Source of the DNA: Hypomyces perniciosus
Lineage: Eukaryota > Ascomycota > Sordariomycetes > Hypocreales > Hypocreaceae
Direction of reading: 5' to 3'
DNA: 64,000 nt
Assembly (NCBI GenBank): GCA_008477525.1
Contig: SPDT01000009.1
Coordinates: forward strand, 1,178,001-1,242,000
Shown: one piece after another, positions 43,653 to 52,498 of the stretch
How the letters are laid out: each line of letters starts with the position of its first letter
How positions within the stretch are numbered: the first letter of the stretch is position 1
Position numbers and translations under genes: made by a program
The notes under the pieces: model-generated
The model's database searches: none
What the model was told of the DNA's origin: nothing
The model's input: only the letters and a program-made list of their open reading frames with translations

Positions 43653-44598
43653 CTACACCAGCTAAGCTATCATAGTAGTGGCTATTTTTCACAAACATAA
43701 ATATAACAGGTTGTTATATTGAAAATAAAAGGATTTTGTATCCCCATATAGCCAGATTTTACACAATTTATATTAGCATTTTTAAGTATACTTTTAATAA
43801 TAGGTAAATAAGTAATAGGTGACTTAGGTTAAGGCATTGTATACAGGCTATTTCAATTAAGCCGTAGTTTTCCCGACTTTATACTAATACTTAACCCAGA
43901 AAATATTTACTAGAGCTAAAATTAAGTACTATTTATAATATATAAATTGTATCAATATAAAGTTAAATTTTCAGGAATTTTAATAAATATTTATATTTTT
44001 GTTTCTAGTAATAAGTTGAAAAATAATAGGTTAGTTGGGTTAATGGTATACAAACCAGTCCAGTAACATATAACCGGCCATATAAAAAGATTAAAATATC
44101 GTAAAATATAACAAGACTATGTGTAATCTAAAATATATAAATAAAAATAAGATAGAGTCAGATTCTTAAGGATTTAATTAAATGTTATTAAATCAATTTT
44201 CAGTAACAGGTTAAATAGTAATACCGAAGTCAGGTTAACGGTATTGCCATAGCAGCTGTCTATTTAGCCGCGGTTTCCCAAGGTACCACACTTATAAGTT
44301 TAAGGCACGAAATAATTAAACGCACTAAAATAAAACGCAAAACAGATTTAAATATATAAATTTAATCTAAATAAAAAGCCATATTTCCAGCAATTTAATT
44401 ATATATATATTTTAATTATACTTTTAATACTATGCTTATACGTAATAGCCAACTTAAGTTTAACGAAATATAGGCTGCGATTATTAGCCTATTCTTTTGA
44501 CTGTTGGCGTGACGGTATGACGGTTCGTCACAAAAACACATTGTCAGCTTCTAGGCAACGATTCTAAATTAATGCGCTTTAAAAAAAAGTAAAAAAAC
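43653..44598. repeat. AT-rich relic DNA (RIP-like)
   Basis: No coding frames. Repeated words such as TAATAGGT(T/A)A and GGTTAA...GGTAT(A/T) recur, suggesting a decayed repeat. Confidence 0.5.
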
Positions 44599-44718
44599 AA
44601 CATACAACAGCCGGTGTTCGCTGGTGGTCACCCACCCAACTACTAATCTGCCTCTCATTAGCTTGACTCTGGGGGAGCGGACGGGACCCCGTATTTTCTA
44701 ATGGATATGGTCGTATGT
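44599..44718 (-). rRNA. 5S ribosomal RNA
   Basis: The minus strand begins ACATACGACCATATCCATTA and ends GGCTGTTGTATGTT, 120 nt, with the classic internal sequences GGTCCCGTCCGCTCC and TAGTAGTTGGGTGGGTGACC. The ends pair (ACATACGAC with GTTGTATGT), and helix III pairs (CATTAG with CTAATG). A T7 run directly follows the 3' end (plus-strand A run 44591-44597), as expected for RNA polymerase III termination. Dispersed 5S genes are usual in filamentous ascomycetes. It lies in a transposon-rich, AT-rich island, so it may be a variant or silent copy. Confidence 0.93.
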
Positions 44719-46480
44719 ATTTATTGGCCTTCTAACTCGGTTAATGTTTGCAAGTCAAGTGGCTTCAGCCATGGAGAGGCGGTGTCGCTGTGTTAATTGT
44801 ATGCAAACAAGACCAATCCAGCGCATTAAAAGTTGATCCAGAAAACAGTATTAAGTAGAGAGTAATAAATTCAACGATAGGGTTATAAATAGCAGGAGAT
44901 AAAAGGATAATATAAATTAGATAGTGGAAGGTAGCAGCACAGAGAGTAAGTGACCATAGCGTATATTTAGGTTATAGTTAAATAGAATACAAGATCGAGG
45001 TAGCAGTAGAGAGTGGTATTGTACTGCGAAAAGCCATAGTTGAGATACCGAAGAGCTCGCGATATAGAAAGAGAATCCAAGACAATAAAGGATAGAGTTA
45101 ATAGAGATGCAGGAACAAAAGAACATAACCCCAGTAGTAGATTTGCAAAAGCATAGACAAAGCTTCAGGTCAAACCCAATAGAGGGTAAGACCACAACAA
45201 GGGCAAGGTTAGCGTGGTAGGCCAGGTGTAGCATATTGGAAGTGGGCATTGCGGGCAAGATAAGACCAGGGCTGCGGAGGAGTAAGTAACCGGTATACAG
45301 CAGGAACAGAAGAACACCAACCCCGTGTAAAGCCGGCAATGCAGATCAAACAAAGGCATAGAGGGCATTGCGGAGCTGGGGCAAGAGGAAGATCAGCAGT
45401 AGAGATGCTGGAGGATAATAAAGAAGTTAAGAAGATAAAGTGTAGTGAGATAAAGTGAGATGAGAAACGGTAAGTGTTATTGAGTATATGGCAAGGAAGA
45501 ATGAAGAAGGGAAGAATTTCGGATATTAGTTAGTCTGATTTGCAATGGGTTAGTTATTGGAAACATGTAATACATATTAGCTGGTAAGGCACGCAGATTA
45601 TTGTTATATATACGGGACTAAGTAAGCGAGGAGAACGACCAAGCGAGATACTGGACAATGACCAACAGATATAGTAATATGGAAAGATGATAAAGGGAAG
45701 GCCATGCAATTGGTAACGTGGAAGAAGGAATATATGAGTTGGGGGTGAATGAAGGGATGCCGAGCAAGGTGCAGGGTATGCATTATAGAAGCAGTTCCTT
45801 GGAGCTATATGGTTATGGTTTAGGGAGGCTGAGAGGAATATAGCTGAGTTAGGAGGAAGAGGCATAATTAGGGCCCCACTATCATGGTTAGGGTTAGTAT
45901 TCAACGCTGCCACCAATTCAATTAATCCAATTTGAGTGTCGATCTACAGAATTCAATTTGACACCAAGAGGAAATTACAATTTATTCAATTTATAGGGTA
46001 TTTTTTTAAAGAAGTTTTGTACGTTTTATTTTCCTTAATCTAAACTGAAAAGTGAATATTTTAAGCTTTAGGGTAATCCCGGTATACCCTAGGGTTGGGT
46101 TAGGCTATATTTTGCTGCGCAAGCTATTCTGCCCTAACAGTTATTCTGCATAGAGTACGACTCGATGAAAAAGAGGCCCGTGCTATGCGAGGCAGGGGGT
46201 ACGACTCGAAGAAAAGCAGGGTCAGTAGAGCTCGATGAATAATTGGCCTAGGGTTATTAGGGTTATAGTAGAGGAGTAAGGCTAAAGGGGCGCTAGGGGG
46301 GGGAATAACCTAGGCATTGCAGCTGTTATCGTTATCGTTATTATTATCGTTATTATACGAAAAGAAAAAAAAAAGTAAAGGAATTTTCTTTTTTCATTAA
46401 TATACTTTTATATAGTATTTTATATATATAAAAGTAATAATTCTTAATTATTTACTTTATATTATAAAGATAAAAAAAAA
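44719..46480. other. purine-skewed repeat-like interval
   Basis: From ~44850 to 45870 the plus strand is rich in A and G, with loosely repeated phrases (GAACA.AAGAACA..AACCCC, GGCATAGAGGGCATTGCGG/GGGCATTGCGGGCAAG). 46150-46250 repeats TACGACTCGA(T/A)GAAAA twice. No gene is recognised; minus-strand frames here are low-complexity artefacts. Confidence 0.45.
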
Positions 46481-46482
46481 AA

Positions 46483-46667
46483 AATAAAATAAATAAAATA
46501 AATAAAATAAATAAAATAAATAAAATAAATAAAATAAATAAAATAAATAAAATAAATAAAATAAATAAAATAAATAAAATAAATAAAATAAATAAAATAA
46601 ATAAAATAAATAAAATAAATAAAATAAATAAAATAAATAAAATAAATAAAATAAATAAATAAATAAA
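46483..46667. repeat. 9-bp microsatellite (AAATAAAAT)n, ~20 copies
   Basis: A near-pure run of alternating AAAT and AAAAT. Because the period is nine, the minus strand stays open and would read Leu-Phe-Ile repeats; this is a by-product, not a gene. Confidence 0.95.
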
Positions 46668-47078
46668 AGAAAGAGAAAGGGAAAAGGGAAAAGGGAAAAG
46701 ATTATGAAATAAGCTAGATATGCGGCCACGAACCCAATTCTGCCACCGCACACCTATTATTAGGTCGGAGGACTATTGTAGAAGACAAAGCTATTGTTCA
46801 TACAATTCACTTCTACACCAGCCGCACATCACTAGATATTCTATAGCTTTCTAGCTATTAGTTCAGTTACAATTCAATTGTTCATCCATTGTTAACCCAA
46901 TTAGACTCTCAGTCGTTTCCTCATTGCTGCGTTGTGTGCAGCTTCCTAGAAGCTACACATAAATGAGGTTCAGTATAACCTTGTTTCTTTAACAAATTTA
47001 AAGGACTTAGTAATTATATACCTAAATCCAGTATCTGTATAGCGCCGTGCATTTTCATGTCCCTATAATTTAATAGCC
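46668..47078. other. interval between microsatellite and LTR
   Basis: A purine run (GGGAAAAGGGAAAAGGG) and otherwise unique-looking DNA; nothing recognised. Confidence 0.4.
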
Positions 47079-47304
47079 TGTAACGGGTGTAGCCTAACTG
47101 GAAAGCACGCAGTTAGGGCACCTCTGTATTGTCTATCTATAGCTGAAGGAAGGAAGCTCTATACTAGCTATGTATGCGTTATATAGTTGTGCGTATAGGG
47201 TTGTGGCCGAGGTGGTTTCCTAATTAGGTAAGCGGTCTAGTATTGGTCGTATTTCCGGATTCGGCGTAGTCGTGATTCCGGGAGACATGGCCTAGCCTGT
47301 GACA
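47079..47304 (-). repeat. 3' LTR of the chromovirus
   Basis: TG...CA ends as read on the element strand (TGTCACAGG...CGTTACA). It is identical to the 5' LTR at 52273-52498. Confidence 0.95.
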
Positions 47305-47317
47305 TTACCCCCCCTTC

Positions 47318-50300
47318 TTACGGTGGCTCTCTCCTTGGGCGCCGTTGCTTCGCTGGCGCATAGCTGTTAAGTGGCCCGTCGTTAGATTCGATTGGGCCAT
47401 ATTTAGATATATAGTCGTCGAGGGCTGCTGTGTCTTCAAGTACGTGTATCGGTTCCCAGGTTGGCTCTATATATCCTTTCCACTGTATTAATGCTTCGCG
47501 GAAAGAGCCGCGACCTCGCCGCTTAGTCCTCGCGCAGAGGACCTCTTCAACTTCCCATTCATCCTCGCCATCCACTCGTATCGGTGGTGGTTGGGGGTCG
47601 TCTGAAATCTGGCCCGGAAGGGGGTCATCGGCCGCTCTTCTTAGCAGGTCAACGTGAAATCGCGGGTATATACCAGTTGGTACGCCCAGTTCCACTACAT
47701 GAGGGCTAATGACCTTTGTTACTGTATACTTATGATGTAGGGCATCAAGCTTCTTGGAAGGCCGGGGAGTATTGTAGTTGCCGAGGTGTAGCCAGACTTT
47801 ATCTCCCACCTCATATCTCTCAGAGGGGCCTCGCCGCTGGTTCGCGGAGTCCTCGTAGCGTTGTTGCGTAGCGGCAAGTGCTGCTTGGGCAAAGGCGGTT
47901 ACTCCTTCTAGTCTCTCAACTATTTCTTTTGCGGCCTTCTCCTCCGGGTCCTTTAATCCAATAGCTTCGTTTTCTTTCGTATATAGCTGGAGGGGTTCCA
48001 CATGGTAGCCGTGCTCAAGGAAAAAGGGGCTCATTTGGATAGCCGTGTGTTCGCGGTTATTTAAAGCTAGTTGCGCTGCCGGGAGGAGGTCTCCCCAATC
48101 GCTCTGGGAGTAGTCTATATATGCTCTAAGGTATGCTTGGATCTCTTGGTTGCTCCTCTCTGGTCCGCCGTCAGTCTGTGGGTGATACGCCGTGCTTAGG
48201 CGTTGCTGGGTTCCTGCTAGTTTACAGAAAGCTCTCCAGAAGCGGCTGGTCCAATTAGATCCTCGGTCGCTGACTATAGACCGGGGCATCCCGTGGAACC
48301 GATAGTGGCATTGGAGGAACCTCTTTGCACATGCTTCTGCCTCCATACTCTCCATTACCTCGAGGGTAATATTCTTAGTAAGCCGGTCGATAATAACCCA
48401 AAGGTATCGTGCCTGTGTTGGTCCTGTGGGTGGTAGGTCGACTATGAAGTCCATAGCTAGGTCGCTGCGGATGCGCTGGGGAATAGGTAGTGGTTTGAGG
48501 AGTCCTCGCTTATAGCTTCTCCATACCTTTCCTCTTCCGCATATACTGCAGTTGCGGAGGAATTGTCGGACTGTACTGCTAATTCCTGGCCAAAAAAACC
48601 TGCGGGAAATAATAGCTAGGGTTCCGTCACGACCTGGGTGGCCCGAGACTGCGGCGTCGTGTTCTGCTTGCACAATGCGAGTGCGCAGCGTTTCGCCTTC
48701 TTCTTCGGTTGTAGCCGGTACCCAGATACGGTCTCGGAACGTTAATCTCTGTTCCTCGTCGATTGTACATTCCGATATCTGTACCTTAAGTTGGAGGTCT
48801 GCGGGGAGGGAGCGCTCTTCCTTCCTAACTGCAGCGTATACCCGTCGATATACCGGGTCCTTCTGAATCGTCAGGTTCCACAGGTCCTGTAGTTCCTCGT
48901 TTCCGTCGAATACGCGCATTAAGGGGAGATCAGTATCGCTGTCCTCGAATCTCCGTATCGCTGGTGCGGCTGGGATAAGTTGTATATAGCGGCTTAGTTC
49001 GCGCTCGTCGCCTTCATTGAGTGGAAGGTCTTGTTCCCTGCGGCTTAACGCGTCGGGAGCGGCTGCCTCGCTGCCTGGCCTATATTGGATTGTAAAATCG
49101 AACTGGGAAAGGAACTCTGCCCAGCGCGTCTGTCGTTCAGAGAGTTTCCTGCGCGTCATGAAGAACTGCAAGTTCTTATGGTCTGAAATGACTGTAAAGG
49201 GGTCGCAGCTACGTAGCTCTGCTCTCCACTCTTCTAGACAGCGAATTACTGCCAGCATTTCCTTGTCGTGGATGGGATAGTTGTATTCGGCGGGGCTTAG
49301 CTTCTGTGAGTGGTAAGCTATAGCGTGACGTTCTCCCTTCTTGTTCTCTTGCAGGAGGACTCCTCCTAGAGCGTATCCTGAACAGTCTGCTTCGACAAAG
49401 GTGCGTTTTGTAGGATCCCAAGCTTGTAGTATAGGGGCTTCGATGAAGAGGCGTTTAAGCTCCTGGAAGGCTGCTTCTTCCATACCTTTCCACTGGAAGG
49501 GGGTCCCTTTCTTGGTCAGCCTCACAAGCGGGTGGGCTATCCGAGAGAACCCGGGGATGAATATCCGGTAGTAATTGGCAAAGCCAAGGAAGCTTCGGAC
49601 TCCTGTTACTGTCGTAGGTGCCTGCCACTCGCTAATAGCTCGCTGCTTTTCGGGGTCGCAGGCAATTCCCTTGCCGGCATGTATAATAAACCCAAGGTAT
49701 TTAATCTCTTTCTGTGCGAACGCGCACTTCCTAGGATCTAGGTGTAGCCCAGCATCAGCGAGGGCGCGTAAAACTCGCCGGACCTTCTTCATATGGTCCT
49801 TTCGTGACCCGTCGGTATAGATCAGGATATCGTCGAGGTATGCGGACGCGAAGTCGTCCAAAAAGGGGCATAGTACCTGGTTGATATACCGTTGGAACGC
49901 TGCTGGTGCGCCGGTAAGTCCGAATGGAACTACCCGCCACTCATATAGGCCATAGCGTGTACGGAATGCAGTCTTGTGTTCTTCTCCTTTCGCGACCCTG
50001 ATTTTATGGAACGCAGCTACTATATCTAGCTTCGTGAACCACTTCGCTTTCGTTAAGCTGTTAAGGGTTTCAGAAAAAAGGGGGAGGGGGTAGCGATCTC
50101 GCTGCGTTATTGCGTTTAAGGCGCGGTAGTCTACGCAGAAGCGAATTCCTCCTCCAGGTTTCCGAACAAAGAGGACAGGGGCTGCGGCGGCTGAGCTGCT
50201 AGCTCGAATGAATCCCTTATCGAGTAAGTCGAGGAGGGTCTTCCGTAACACTAATAGTTCCTCGCGTGACATGCTGTAAAGGGGGCCCCAAGGGAGTTCC

Positions 50301-51043
50301 GGTTCTTTGCCGTGTTCATCGGCTTTCAGGGGAATCTGCAAATCGACTCCGGGGCGGCGTGGTGGAAGCTTAGTAGCTTCTTTTATAGAGAATAGCGAAC
50401 AGAACTCTTTGTATAGTTCGGGGGGGATATATTCCCGGGGATCTATAGGTTTCTCAGGCTGGAGTGCTTTTTCAATGTCGGATAAGCTGATTGCTCGGAG
50501 GAAGTACGCTTCCTTTTCGCTGTTCCTTTTAGTGCGGCGGTATTCTGCTTGCAATATCGAGGCTGGTATAAGCCGGGCTCTTCGTATGGCCTTAATATTC
50601 CCGGGCTCCTCCTCATCTGCGAATCGTAGCTGTAGGCCGGCTTTTCCGTGGCTAACTTCCTTCTTGGCTGCATTATATACTACCTGGTTAGCCTCAGCCC
50701 AAGGCTTACCGAGGATTAGGTCATGATCTAGTTTATCCACTATATAGGCGTATTGACGTTCAATATAGCCGCATAGATCCAGGTAAATAACAGCGACACG
50801 GCTGGTTTCTACCTTCTCGTGGATCTCGGTAAACGTCCCAATCTTCCTTTTAGTGATCTTGATCTGCGGGAGGTGTAACTTCCGGGCAAGGGAGGAGTTT
50901 ATAACAGCATAAAGGTCACAGCCAGTATCGAATAGTGCTGTAATAGGTATATTCTCTATTCTGGCTTGTAACGTTGCTGATTCGCCGGTCATTCGCTCCT
51001 TGAACTCCTTCCATCCCTTCAGTTCTTCCTTTGTGGGCTCCAA
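47318..51043 (-). CDS. pol polyprotein: protease, RT, RNase H, integrase, chromodomain
   Basis: 1241 codons with no ATG at the start; the frame is -1 to gag and open from just inside the end of gag. Domains by approximate residue: aspartic protease LFDTGCDLYAVINSS (~34); reverse transcriptase with the active-site YLDDILIY (~402); RNase H (IAYHSQKLSPAEYNYPIHDK, then VISDHKNLQFF); integrase zinc region (SGHPGRDGTLAIISRRFFWP, then C..C) and catalytic DDE (AMDFIVDLPP ~864, IVSDRGSNW, GGPERSNQEI ~963). A C-terminal chromodomain, WEVEEVLCARTKRR...ALIQWKGY (~1160-1210), binds modified histone tails and steers integration. All catalytic residues are present, so the element could be active. Confidence 0.95.
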   Translation of the reverse strand: MEPTKEELKGWKEFKERMTGESATLQARIENIPITALFDTGCDLYAVINSSLARKLHLPQIKITKRKIGTFTEIHEKVETSRVAVIYLDLCGYIERQYAYIVDKLDHDLILGKPWAEANQVVYNAAKKEVSHGKAGLQLRFADEEEPGNIKAIRRARLIPASILQAEYRRTKRNSEKEAYFLRAISLSDIEKALQPEKPIDPREYIPPELYKEFCSLFSIKEATKLPPRRPGVDLQIPLKADEHGKEPELPWGPLYSMSREELLVLRKTLLDLLDKGFIRASSSAAAAPVLFVRKPGGGIRFCVDYRALNAITQRDRYPLPLFSETLNSLTKAKWFTKLDIVAAFHKIRVAKGEEHKTAFRTRYGLYEWRVVPFGLTGAPAAFQRYINQVLCPFLDDFASAYLDDILIYTDGSRKDHMKKVRRVLRALADAGLHLDPRKCAFAQKEIKYLGFIIHAGKGIACDPEKQRAISEWQAPTTVTGVRSFLGFANYYRIFIPGFSRIAHPLVRLTKKGTPFQWKGMEEAAFQELKRLFIEAPILQAWDPTKRTFVEADCSGYALGGVLLQENKKGERHAIAYHSQKLSPAEYNYPIHDKEMLAVIRCLEEWRAELRSCDPFTVISDHKNLQFFMTRRKLSERQTRWAEFLSQFDFTIQYRPGSEAAAPDALSRREQDLPLNEGDERELSRYIQLIPAAPAIRRFEDSDTDLPLMRVFDGNEELQDLWNLTIQKDPVYRRVYAAVRKEERSLPADLQLKVQISECTIDEEQRLTFRDRIWVPATTEEEGETLRTRIVQAEHDAAVSGHPGRDGTLAIISRRFFWPGISSTVRQFLRNCSICGRGKVWRSYKRGLLKPLPIPQRIRSDLAMDFIVDLPPTGPTQARYLWVIIDRLTKNITLEVMESMEAEACAKRFLQCHYRFHGMPRSIVSDRGSNWTSRFWRAFCKLAGTQQRLSTAYHPQTDGGPERSNQEIQAYLRAYIDYSQSDWGDLLPAAQLALNNREHTAIQMSPFFLEHGYHVEPLQLYTKENEAIGLKDPEEKAAKEIVERLEGVTAFAQAALAATQQRYEDSANQRRGPSERYEVGDKVWLHLGNYNTPRPSKKLDALHHKYTVTKVISPHVVELGVPTGIYPRFHVDLLRRAADDPLPGQISDDPQPPPIRVDGEDEWEVEEVLCARTKRRGRGSFREALIQWKGYIEPTWEPIHVLEDTAALDDYISKYGPIESNDGPLNSYAPAKQRRPRREPP

Positions 51044-51073
51044 CGCCCGACTTTGCGTTGGAGCTAATCTTTT
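51037..51073 (-). promoter_or_regulatory. -1 ribosomal frameshift signal (gag/pol)
   Basis: The element strand reads TCAAAAGATTAG (gag ..S-K-D-stop), then a perfect 10-bp stem GCTCCAACGC / GCGTTGGAGC with an 8-nt loop. The A4 run lies 5 nt before the stem, and the pol frame is -1 to gag. The slippery heptamer is not canonical, so reinitiation is an alternative. Confidence 0.65.
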
Positions 51074-52212
51074 GACTCGTCGCTAGAGTTACTGTTTTCC
51101 TCGCCGTTGGTATGCTGGTTGTTATCATCAGACTCGCGGTCGGCGATCTGGACCTGATGCGCCCGGGCTCTGTGGCCTTTCTTGCAAAACCGGGCAATAT
51201 GTCCCTCCTTCCCGCAACGGTAACATGTGGCCTCCCGGGCAGTGTCTGCCTCGCTCGGTAAGGAGCTGCGTCGGCGCTGGTTCTTCATGCGGTTCACGCC
51301 CCCCATCCGGGTATCGCCCTCCTCGTCGACTGCTCGTGTATAGTCCTTCGAAGTGCGATGTGGTTGGGGCTTATTATGTTTTTTCTGCCGGGAGTGGCCT
51401 ATCGAGGCGGCTCCCGCGTTCCGTCGGTCTGGATCTAATCGTTCGACGCGGCTAGCGATATCCTGGACCTTAGCAAGCCATTCGCTATAGGTAAGCGGCA
51501 GGTCCACCGTTGCTAAGCGGAATCGTAGTTCTGGAGATAACGCTCCCTCGAGGAAGATGATCTTGGCTTGGTCAGCCCAGTCGTCGCCGCCTGCCTCAGA
51601 GAGCTTCTGTTCGAAGCGGGGAAGGAAAGATGAGAGCGAAGTCTTATCTCCTTGCTTGAGAGTGCGCAGCTCTTGCGCAGCTCGGTTCCGGAGTCCTTGA
51701 TCCTTGTAGGTACGGTCCAGGTATCGCATAAATTCCGCTGGGTCGTAGTTCCTGTTGGTTCCTCCTGACGCATAGAAGGTAGCGACTACCTGCTTAGGTG
51801 TAGCGTCTAAGCAGGAGTTAATAAGGTACCACCGTTCTCTGTTGCTGTTATAGAACTCTTTGTCGAGTTCGAGCTTTTCGCGCATATCTTGCGCCCATGC
51901 GGCGTACTCCCTTCGCTTTCCCGAGAATTTAGATGGGTTGGGGAGTGGCTTCCTCTTGACCCTGGGAGCTTGTGTAAACTCTATCGTAGAGGTCGATGCA
52001 GGCTTCATGGTTGCGGCCTGCGCGGGTTCTTGCTCAGGTTGCGGAAGGAATGACATCTCGTCTTCCTGGCTATCTAGCCCCTGAGTCGCTGGTGCTATGG
52101 AGTCCAGCTTTCTCATCAGTGCAGCTATTTGTTCCTGTAAAGGTAGAACAGCTTGCTCGATCCGCGACTGTACGTCGTCGCCCTCGGAGGCTTGGTCTCC
52201 GAAATTCGCCAT
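51064..52212 (-). CDS. gag polyprotein of the chromovirus
   Basis: 382 aa from ATG 52212 (MANFGDQASEGDDVQSRIEQ). A short coiled coil (QEQIAALMRKLDSI) precedes the capsid-like domain (PNPSKFSGKRREYAAWAQDM; FMRYLDRTYKDQGLRNRAAQ; SSFLPRFEQKLSEAGG; YSEWLAKVQDIASRVE). A basic stretch is followed by one CCHC zinc knuckle, CYRCGKEGHIARFC (~335-348), for RNA packaging, and an acidic tail. The stop TAG (51064-51066) overlaps the base of a 10-bp hairpin that likely drives frameshifting into pol. Confidence 0.95.
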   Translation of the reverse strand: MANFGDQASEGDDVQSRIEQAVLPLQEQIAALMRKLDSIAPATQGLDSQEDEMSFLPQPEQEPAQAATMKPASTSTIEFTQAPRVKRKPLPNPSKFSGKRREYAAWAQDMREKLELDKEFYNSNRERWYLINSCLDATPKQVVATFYASGGTNRNYDPAEFMRYLDRTYKDQGLRNRAAQELRTLKQGDKTSLSSFLPRFEQKLSEAGGDDWADQAKIIFLEGALSPELRFRLATVDLPLTYSEWLAKVQDIASRVERLDPDRRNAGAASIGHSRQKKHNKPQPHRTSKDYTRAVDEEGDTRMGGVNRMKNQRRRSSLPSEADTAREATCYRCGKEGHIARFCKKGHRARAHQVQIADRESDDNNQHTNGEENSNSSDESKD

Positions 52213-52261
52213 TTTCCTTCTGCAGTGAGAGTTCCGTTACTCACTGGCTAGGTAGTAGCTG

Positions 52262-52272
52262 AGCTATAGATA
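52262..52272 (-). promoter_or_regulatory. self-priming primer-binding site
   Basis: Directly after the 5' LTR the element strand reads TATCTATAGCT, the perfect reverse complement of AGCTATAGATA inside the LTR. This matches the self-priming mechanism known for the Tf1/sushi group, in which the first 11 nt of the mRNA fold back on the PBS, rather than tRNA priming. Confidence 0.75.
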
Positions 52273-52498
52273 TGTAACGGGTGTAGCCTAACTGGAAAGC
52301 ACGCAGTTAGGGCACCTCTGTATTGTCTATCTATAGCTGAAGGAAGGAAGCTCTATACTAGCTATGTATGCGTTATATAGTTGTGCGTATAGGGTTGTGG
52401 CCGAGGTGGTTTCCTAATTAGGTAAGCGGTCTAGTATTGGTCGTATTTCCGGATTCGGCGTAGTCGTGATTCCGGGAGACATGGCCTAGCCTGTGACA
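52273..52498 (-). repeat. 5' LTR of the chromovirus (promoter and RNA start)
   Basis: On the element strand a TATATAAC box is followed 41 nt later by AGCTATAGATAGAC, proposed here as the RNA 5' end because its first 11 nt are complementary to the primer-binding site just outside the LTR. Confidence 0.8.

Larger units (their letters stand above)
47079..52498 (-). mobile_element. complete Ty3/gypsy chromovirus with identical LTRs
   Basis: Two 226-bp LTRs, 47079-47304 and 52273-52498, read identical by eye. Between them on the minus strand lie gag (382 codons) and pol (1241 codons), both unbroken. A polypurine tract (GAAGGGGGGG, 47308-47317) abuts the 3' LTR, and an 11-nt self-complementary primer site abuts the 5' LTR. 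The element has balanced base composition inside AT-rich relic DNA, so it has not been mutated by RIP. No target duplication is found: the flanks are TAGCC and TGCAG. Confidence 0.95.

Noticed and set aside
45165..45916. Minus-strand frames of ~120-140 codons
   Set aside because: Arise from a purine-skewed, loosely repeated stretch; low complexity and no domain.
45880..46275. Telomere-like TTAGGG words (GGTTAGGGTTAG, AGGGTTATTAGGGTTA)
   Set aside because: Only one or two degenerate units at each place; insufficient for an interstitial telomere.
46452..46753. Two overlapping ~98-codon minus-strand frames of repeated Leu-Phe-Ile
   Set aside because: By-product of the (AAATAAAAT)n microsatellite; no start context or non-repeat domain.
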